Shown piece after piece: positions 6,202 to 10,620 of a DNA stretch of 10,620 nucleotides; the first letter of the stretch is position 1, and every line of letters starts with the position of its first letter. The notes under the pieces were generated by a model, which saw only the letters and a program-made list of their open reading frames with translations, was not told where the DNA came from and did not search any database. This DNA is from Thermoplasmata archaeon (lineage in GTDB: Archaea; Thermoplasmatota; Thermoplasmata; UBA184): contig JASHUP010000185.1 in NCBI GenBank assembly GCA_030039915.1, positions 1-10,620 of the forward strand. The letters run 5' to 3'. A program made the position numbers and the translations under genes.

Positions 6202-7602
6202 GTGGCCGAACGCGACCGCGCGCGCGAGAGCATCCTCGACCTCGTAGGTCGGACCCCGCTCCTGCCGCTTCGCCGGGTCGCCCATGGACTGCCCTACCGA
6301 GTCTTGGTCAAGCTCGAGTACCTCAATCCCGGAGGTTCCGTCAAGGATCGAATCGGGACGTTCATGGTCGAGGCGGCCGAGAAAGACGGACGTCTCAAGC
6401 CCGGCGGGACCATCGTTGAGGCCTCGAGCGGGAACACGGGAGTCGGCCTCGCGCTGATCGCGGCGGTCCGTGGTTATCGGATCGTGGTCGTCATCCCCGA
6501 CAAGATGAGCTCGGAGAAGATCCGCCTGCTCCGTGCCTACGGGGCGCGGGTCATCGTCACTCCGGCGGGCGTGGCGCCCGACCACCCCATGAGTCACTAT
6601 TCGGTCGCGCGCCGCCTGGCGGCCGAGATCCCCGGAGCCTATTATCCGAACCAGTACGAGAATCTGGGGAACCCGGAAGCCCACTATCGGACCACGGGAC
6701 CTGAGATCGACCACGACGTGCCGACCGGCCTTTCGGCGGTCGTCGGTACGGTCGGCACCGGTGGAACGATGAGCGGCATCGGTCGGTACTTCAAGGAGCA
6801 TCGACCGTCGGTCCGCATCGTAGCGGTCGACCCGGCGGGCTCCGTGCTCGGACCGTACTTCCGGACCCACCAGCTCGGCAAGGCCGTCCCCTACCAAGTC
6901 GAAGGCATCGGCGAGGACATGGTCCCGAATACGATCCAATTCCAATACCTGGACGAGTTCGTCGAGGTCGGCGATCGCGAGTCGTTCCTCATGGCGCGAC
7001 GGCTGGCGCAAGAGGAAGGTCTGTTCGTCGGGGGTTCCTCGGGTTCGGCCGTCGTCGGGGCGCTCCGATGGCTCTCCGGCCGCCCGATTCCCGAGCAGAG
7101 CACGGTCGTCGTGATCCTGCCGGATTCGGGCGACCGCTACCTCTCGAAGTTCTACTCCGACGACTGGATGCGCGAGAAGGGATTCCTCGACATCGGCGCA
7201 ACCGCGCGCGACCTCCTCGGCCGGAAGGCCGGCACTCCGGCGCTGGTCGCGGTCGAGCCGACGACGGTCGTTCGAGACGCCCTCGGGCTGCTCCGTCACC
7301 ACGGAATCTCGCAGGCCCCGGTGCTCTCCGGGTCGAGCAACGTCGGGAGGCTCGAGGAGGATGACGTTCTGCGCCGCAGCCTCACCGACGAGACGGTGCT
7401 CGACCGGTCCGTCGGGGCGCTCGGGTCCGAACCGTTCCCCGAGGTTCCGGCAGATGCCTCGGTTGCGGAGCTCCTCCATCGTCTTCGGGAGGAACGAACG
7501 CTCGTGGTCCGGGACGCCGTGACCGCCGCGGTCATCGGCGTGATAACTCGCCATGACTTGGTCGGGTACCTTTCGGAGGAGGGCGGACAGCATGCGATTT
7601 AA
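6202..7602 (+). CDS. cbs: Cystathionine beta-synthase (PLP enzyme with C-terminal CBS-domain pair)
   Basis: This enzyme condenses serine (or an activated serine) with homocysteine to cystathionine, the first step of reverse transsulfuration. GTG at 6202 gives 466 residues. Seen: fold-type II PLP motifs in order, with Schiff-base Lys K48 in GGSVKDR, SSGNTG at 75-80, the phosphate loop GTGGT at 185-189, the cystathionine-synthase-like EGIGEDMVPNTI near 234-245, and GGSSGSA at 277-283 with the pyridine-nitrogen Ser. Residues about 330-460 form a Bateman pair (repeats ending near GRLEEDDVL and GVITRHDLV), likely an allosteric nucleotide or AdoMet site. There is no N-terminal haem segment as in the animal enzyme. 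Plain cysteine synthases lack the CBS pair, but a dual O-acetylserine or O-phosphoserine activity cannot be excluded. Its stop overlaps the next start by 11 bp. Confidence 0.9.
   Translation: MAERDRARESILDLVGRTPLLPLRRVAHGLPYRVLVKLEYLNPGGSVKDRIGTFMVEAAEKDGRLKPGGTIVEASSGNTGVGLALIAAVRGYRIVVVIPDKMSSEKIRLLRAYGARVIVTPAGVAPDHPMSHYSVARRLAAEIPGAYYPNQYENLGNPEAHYRTTGPEIDHDVPTGLSAVVGTVGTGGTMSGIGRYFKEHRPSVRIVAVDPAGSVLGPYFRTHQLGKAVPYQVEGIGEDMVPNTIQFQYLDEFVEVGDRESFLMARRLAQEEGLFVGGSSGSAVVGALRWLSGRPIPEQSTVVVILPDSGDRYLSKFYSDDWMREKGFLDIGATARDLLGRKAGTPALVAVEPTTVVRDALGLLRHHGISQAPVLSGSSNVGRLEEDDVLRRSLTDETVLDRSVGALGSEPFPEVPADASVAELLHRLREERTLVVRDAVTAAVIGVITRHDLVGYLSEEGGQHAI
7576..7582 (+). promoter_or_regulatory. 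Strong internal Shine-Dalgarno site for the gamma-lyase gene
   Basis: GGAGGAG lies 9 nt before the ATG at 7592, inside the end of the cystathionine beta-synthase gene. It decides the start: the frame opens earlier at 7553 but the extra 13 residues have no family similarity. The genes heading transcripts lack such a site, while this internal gene has a good one. Confidence 0.7.
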
Positions 7603-8734
7603 CACACGATTGCTCCACGACGGCCAGCCGGCCGACCCGTTCACCGGTGCGGTGAACGCTCCGATCTATCTCTCGAGCACCTTCCGCCAGGCGGCACCGA
7701 ACCGCAACCAAGGGTACGTTTACAGCCGCTCGGGCAACCCGACCCGCGCGGTCCTCGAGACCGCGCTCGCGAGACTCGAAGGCGGAGAGCGGGGTCTCGC
7801 GTTCAGCTCGGGGCTCGGCGCGCTCGCGACGCTGCTCGAAGCGTTCCCGAGCGGTCAGCGGATCGTCTCGATGGACGACGTGTACGGAGGTACGTGGCGG
7901 CTGTTCGAGCACCACCGCCGTCAGTTCGGTCTTCGGGTCGACTACGTCGACATGACCGACCTCGCTCGGCTTCGGGTCGCGCTGGAGGAGCCGGCCGACC
8001 TCGTCTACGTGGAGACCCCGACGAATCCGCTCCTCAAGCTCACGGACCTTGCGGGGGCGGTGCGGCTCGCTCACCGGGCCCGGGCGCTCGTGGCGGTCGA
8101 CAACACGTTCGCGACGCCCGCGCTCCAGCGCCCGATCGAATCCGGGGCCGACATCATCCTCCACTCTACGACGAAGTATCTTGGGGGTCACTCGGACATC
8201 ATCGGGGGCGGCCTGGTCCTGAAGACCGCCGAACTCGGAGAGCGGTTCGCGTGGCTCCAGAACGCGGTCGGGGCGGTCCCGAGCCCGTTCGACTGTTTCC
8301 TCGCACTGCGGGGGATCCATACGCTCGGAGTTCGCATGCGCGCCCACGCCGAGAGCGCGAGCGCCGTGGCGGAGGCGCTGGACGGTGCGCGCGGCGTGCG
8401 CCGGGTGATCTACCCGGGACTCCGCAGCCATCCCCAACACGCCCTCGCCCGCCGCCAGATGGCCGGAATGGGAGGAATCGTGACCGTCGAGATCAGAGGG
8501 GGCCGTCGAGGCGCTCTTCGGTTCATGAGAGGCCTGTCGATCTTCACCCTCGCCGAGAGTTTGGGAGGCGTGGAATCGCTCGTCGACCATCCGGCTTCGA
8601 TGACCCACGCGAGCGTCCCCCGGCGAGAGCGCGAAGCTCACGGCGTCACGGAAGGTCTCGTCCGACTTTCGTGCGGGATCGAGGACCCGGCGGACCTCGC
8701 CGACGATGTCCGTCGAGCCGTGCGAGGCGTCTAG
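7592..8734 (+). CDS. Cystathionine gamma-lyase / gamma-synthase family PLP enzyme (Cys/Met metabolism family)
   Basis: The 380-residue product is of normal family length. As gamma-lyase it would split cystathionine into cysteine, 2-oxobutyrate and ammonia, completing reverse transsulfuration after the upstream enzyme. Seen: fold-type I motifs with YSRSGNPTR at 44-52 (Y44 and R46 contact PLP phosphate), VYGGT at 97-101, ETPTNP at 141-146, D170 in VDNTFATP, Schiff-base Lys K195 in HSTTKYLGGHSD, and SLGGVESL at 323-330. One odd residue: position 43, just before YSR, is Val, where gamma-lyases and gamma-synthases usually have Glu or Asp as substrate contact. A gamma-synthase, methionine gamma-lyase or O-acylhomoserine sulfhydrylase activity is therefore possible, though the neighbour favours gamma-lyase. 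The start overlaps the previous stop by 11 bp. Confidence 0.88.
   Translation: MRFNTRLLHDGQPADPFTGAVNAPIYLSSTFRQAAPNRNQGYVYSRSGNPTRAVLETALARLEGGERGLAFSSGLGALATLLEAFPSGQRIVSMDDVYGGTWRLFEHHRRQFGLRVDYVDMTDLARLRVALEEPADLVYVETPTNPLLKLTDLAGAVRLAHRARALVAVDNTFATPALQRPIESGADIILHSTTKYLGGHSDIIGGGLVLKTAELGERFAWLQNAVGAVPSPFDCFLALRGIHTLGVRMRAHAESASAVAEALDGARGVRRVIYPGLRSHPQHALARRQMAGMGGIVTVEIRGGRRGALRFMRGLSIFTLAESLGGVESLVDHPASMTHASVPRREREAHGVTEGLVRLSCGIEDPADLADDVRRAVRGV
7638..7658 (+). other. Perfect 8-bp-arm inverted repeat early in the gamma-lyase gene
   Basis: CGTTCACC (7638-7645) and GGTGAACG (7651-7658) are separated by five bases, about 46 nt after the start codon. In RNA this would form a stable hairpin near the ribosome-loading zone. 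It encodes part of a family-conserved stretch (PFTGAVNAPIY), so coding constraint may explain it. A regulatory role is only a possibility. Confidence 0.3.
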
Positions 8735-8736
8735 GC

Positions 8737-10179
8737 ATGCGCCGCTTCACCGTGTACGACTCTCGGACCCGCGAGACCCGGGTGTTCGCCCCCCTCGCGC
8801 CTCCTCGGGTCGGACTGTACGTGTGCGGGCTCACTCCGTACGCTCCGGCGCACGTCGGGCACGGCCGAACGATGGTCTTCTTCGACGTCGTAGCGCGCGC
8901 CCTCCGACGGTGGGGGTATCGCGTATTCTACGTCCAGAACGTCACCAACCTCGACGACAAACTGATCGTGCGGGCGAGCGAGGAAGGGGTGGACCCGCTC
9001 GCCCTCGCCGACCGGCACTTCGAGGAGTTCCGCCGGTCGATGGAGCAGCTCGGGGTGCGTTCCGTGAACCACTACCCGTTCGCGACCGACTACGTTCCCG
9101 AGATCCTCGCCCAGATTCAGACGCTGATCGAGAAGGGCAGCGCATACGTGGCCGATGACGGCTCCGTCTACTTCTCCGTCGCAAAATTCCCCGAATACGG
9201 GAAGCTTTCCGGACAGCGAGTGGAGTCGCTCAAGCCCGGGGCCCGGTTGGAACCCGATGCGCGGAAACGCGCGCCCGAGGACTTCGTGATCTGGAAAGCC
9301 GCGACCCCCGGCGAGCCGAGCTGGGAGAGCCCCTGGGGACCCGGCCGCCCCGGCTGGCACATCGAGGACACGGCGATGACCCTCCGGCTGCTGGGAGAGC
9401 GGTACGACCTTCACGGGGCCGCGATCGACCTCATCTTCCCCCATCACGAGGCCGAGATCGCTCTCGCCGAATCGACGACCGGTTCCGCTCCGCTCGTGAA
9501 CTACTGGATGCACGGGGGGCTTCTCCTCATGGAAGAGGAGAAGATGTCGAAGTCCCTCGGCAACGTCTTCTCGCTCGAGGAGGCGATCGACCGGGCCGGC
9601 CCGGGCCCGCTGCGGCTCTACTACCTCAACGCGTACTACCGGAGCCCGCTCGTGTTCGTTCCGGGCAAGAGCCTCGAGGAGGCTCGGGAGGCGTATGCCC
9701 GGCTGACCGTCGTGTCGGACCGGATCTCGGAAATTCTCGAGCGCGATGGTGCCGATCGTCCCGGGGATGAGCTTCGGGAGTCCCTGGGCGAGGAGGCCGA
9801 GCAGCTCCTCGAGAAGCTCGACACGACCTTCGCCGAGGACTTCAACACTCGTGAGGTGATCGCCCTTCTTTTTGGATGGACCCGGCACCTCGCGGAAGAG
9901 CTTCCTCGCCTCGAACGGTATTCGGGGAGCGCGCTCGAAGAGCTCCTCGCCCCGTACCGTTGGGGGGAGGAAGTGCTGGGACTGTTCGAACGGGAGCGAT
10001 CGGGCGCGACCGGGGGATGGGCCGCAATCGTTCCCGTGGCGCTTGCGGCTCGGGCGCGGGCCCGGGCCCGCGGTGACTACGGAGAGGCAGACCGGATCCG
10101 GGACGAGCTGCGCGCCGCCGGCGTCGAGCTCGAAGACGGTTCCGACGGCACCCGCTGGCACGAGAAACGAGCGGGCTAG
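8737..10179 (+). CDS. cysS: Cysteinyl-tRNA synthetase
   Basis: This enzyme charges tRNA-Cys with cysteine in the cytoplasm. The 480-residue product is of normal length. Seen: class I signatures HVGHGR at 39-44 (HIGH) and KMSKS at 269-273, zinc ligand C30 in YVCGLTPY, H236 and E240 in FPHHEAE, and the archetypal C-terminal ending ADRIRDELRAAGV through GTRW. The position of the bacterial third zinc ligand (Cys in GWHIEC) is Asp here, D211 in GWHIEDTAM. I recall this in other archaeal enzymes. ATG at 8737 follows the gamma-lyase stop by 2 nt, with a weak GAGG at 8724-8727; the frame is open far upstream but that part is shadow. Its presence indicates direct charging rather than reliance only on the SepRS/SepCysS route, and it sits directly behind two cysteine-making genes. 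An 18-bp GC palindrome at 10055-10072 encodes an Arg-Ala run. Confidence 0.97.
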   Translation: MRRFTVYDSRTRETRVFAPLAPPRVGLYVCGLTPYAPAHVGHGRTMVFFDVVARALRRWGYRVFYVQNVTNLDDKLIVRASEEGVDPLALADRHFEEFRRSMEQLGVRSVNHYPFATDYVPEILAQIQTLIEKGSAYVADDGSVYFSVAKFPEYGKLSGQRVESLKPGARLEPDARKRAPEDFVIWKAATPGEPSWESPWGPGRPGWHIEDTAMTLRLLGERYDLHGAAIDLIFPHHEAEIALAESTTGSAPLVNYWMHGGLLLMEEEKMSKSLGNVFSLEEAIDRAGPGPLRLYYLNAYYRSPLVFVPGKSLEEAREAYARLTVVSDRISEILERDGADRPGDELRESLGEEAEQLLEKLDTTFAEDFNTREVIALLFGWTRHLAEELPRLERYSGSALEELLAPYRWGEEVLGLFERERSGATGGWAAIVPVALAARARARARGDYGEADRIRDELRAAGVELEDGSDGTRWHEKRAG

Positions 10180-10183
10180 ACCC

Positions 10184-10620
10184 ATGCGCGGATTCGGGTT
10201 CGTCCAGCACGGAGGGCTCGACCGCCTCGAATTCGTGGACGTCCCTGACCCGGAACCGGGGCCGGGCGAGGTCCGCGTGCGGATCCGGGCGGCCGCGTTC
10301 AACCGCCTCGACCGATTTACGCTCGAAGGGATCCCCGGGGTCCCGATCGCGCTTCCGCACGTGCTTGGCTCGGACGGCGCGGGCACGGTCGACCGGGTCG
10401 GGGAGGGGGTTGTCGACCTCGCTCCCGGCTCGAAGGTCCTCCTCAATCCGGGCATCTGGGACGGAACCTGCGCCGCCTGCCGGGCTGGCAACGAGGCCCT
10501 GTGCCGGAACTATCGAATCCTTGGAGAGCACACGCAGGGAAGCGTGGCGCCGTTTGCGGTTCTGCCCCGCCGGAACGTCCACCCGATGCCCGATCGGTTG
10601 TCCTTTTCGGAAGCGGCCGC
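10184..10620 (+). CDS. MDR-superfamily (alcohol dehydrogenase / quinone oxidoreductase-like) protein, 5' part
   Basis: About 145 residues are visible before the right edge cuts the gene: the N-terminal GroES-like domain of a medium-chain dehydrogenase/reductase. Seen: VPDPEPGPGEVRVRIRA, AFNRLDRF, LPHVLGSDGAGTV at about 58-69, and the lobe NPGIWDGTCAAC (88-99) with C107, ending at HPMPDRLSFSEAA. The Cys and His that hold the catalytic zinc in true alcohol dehydrogenases are not in their places (Asn-Arg-Leu-Asp and GSDGAG instead of a Cys and GHE). The structural-zinc loop keeps three Cys (96, 99, 107) with D93 in place of the first. This suggests an NAD(P)H-dependent reductase without catalytic zinc; the substrate is unknown. 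It starts 4 nt after cysS, so it is probably co-transcribed, with no obvious link to cysteine. Confidence 0.85.
   Translation, partial: MRGFGFVQHGGLDRLEFVDVPDPEPGPGEVRVRIRAAAFNRLDRFTLEGIPGVPIALPHVLGSDGAGTVDRVGEGVVDLAPGSKVLLNPGIWDGTCAACRAGNEALCRNYRILGEHTQGSVAPFAVLPRRNVHPMPDRLSFSEAA

Noticed and set aside
6124..7644. 506-codon open frame on the minus strand opposite cbs
   Set aside because: It is the shadow of a well-supported PLP enzyme gene. The product is Arg/Asp/Gly-rich with no domain pattern.
7532..8641. 369-codon open frame on the minus strand opposite the gamma-lyase gene
   Set aside because: The composition is that of an antisense shadow (Arg/Glu/His-rich), and the plus strand has the complete PLP motif set.
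7894..8736. 281-residue N-terminal extension of CysRS
   Set aside because: It lies entirely within the gamma-lyase gene in another frame and is Arg/Pro/Gly-rich. The ATG at 8737 begins the normal CysRS N-terminus.
8731..10491. 586-codon open frame on the minus strand opposite cysS and the dehydrogenase gene
   Set aside because: It mirrors genes with clear family motifs on the other strand. Long antisense frames are expected at this GC content, and its product has no recognisable motif.
1..10620. Mobile element, CRISPR array, phage island or defence system
   Set aside because: No terminal repeats, regular spaced repeats, transposase, integrase or nuclease motifs were seen. Genes are core-type with uniform high-GC composition.

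Overview
This window looks like ordinary chromosome of a high-GC archaeon. The archaeal markers are an archaeal-type tRNA-guanine transglycosylase with a PUA domain, a Kae1 protein, a geranylgeranyl-reductase-family flavoprotein, and TATA-like boxes placed about 25 nt upstream of start codons that have no useful Shine-Dalgarno site. GC is roughly two thirds by eye. My best guess at lineage is an uncultivated Thermoplasmatota-like euryarchaeon. That rests on gene types and promoter style, not on a phylogeny. No rRNA, tRNA, CRISPR array, insertion sequence or phage gene was seen, and no stretch longer than about 300 bases lacks a gene.

Layout. (1) Positions 1-4068, plus strand: the 3' part of tgtA (archaeosine at tRNA position 15), a 76-residue protein of unknown function, kae1 (t6A at tRNA position 37), and a geranylgeranyl-reductase-family gene probably acting on isoprenoid lipid chains. 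(2) Positions 6030-4026, minus strand: a compact three-gene operon. It encodes a BlaI/MecI-family repressor, a membrane-embedded gluzincin protease of the BlaR1/HtpX kind (M56/M48) without a ligand-sensor domain, and a secreted, C-terminally anchored surface protein whose start overlaps the protease stop. Its last codons overlap the end of the reductase gene tail-to-tail by 43 bp. (3) Positions 6202-10620, plus strand: a cysteine operon with cystathionine beta-synthase, a cystathionine gamma-lyase/synthase-family enzyme and cysteinyl-tRNA synthetase, followed 4 nt later by the 5' part of an MDR-type dehydrogenase.

How it fits together. Regions 1 and 3 are mostly tRNA modification and the making and charging of cysteine. 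The cbs-cgl-cysS order suggests homocysteine sulfur going to cysteine and directly to Cys-tRNA. Region 2 resembles a stripped-down BlaI/BlaR1 regulatory circuit tied to a cell-surface protein. The 171-bp divergent gap between blaI and cbs holds clustered GTTCG/CGAAC half-sites that could be the repressor's operator. The same spaced palindrome, CGTTC-N9-GAACG, brackets the TATA-like box of the lipid reductase gene, which hints at one regulon covering membrane lipids and the surface protein. This last point is a hypothesis.
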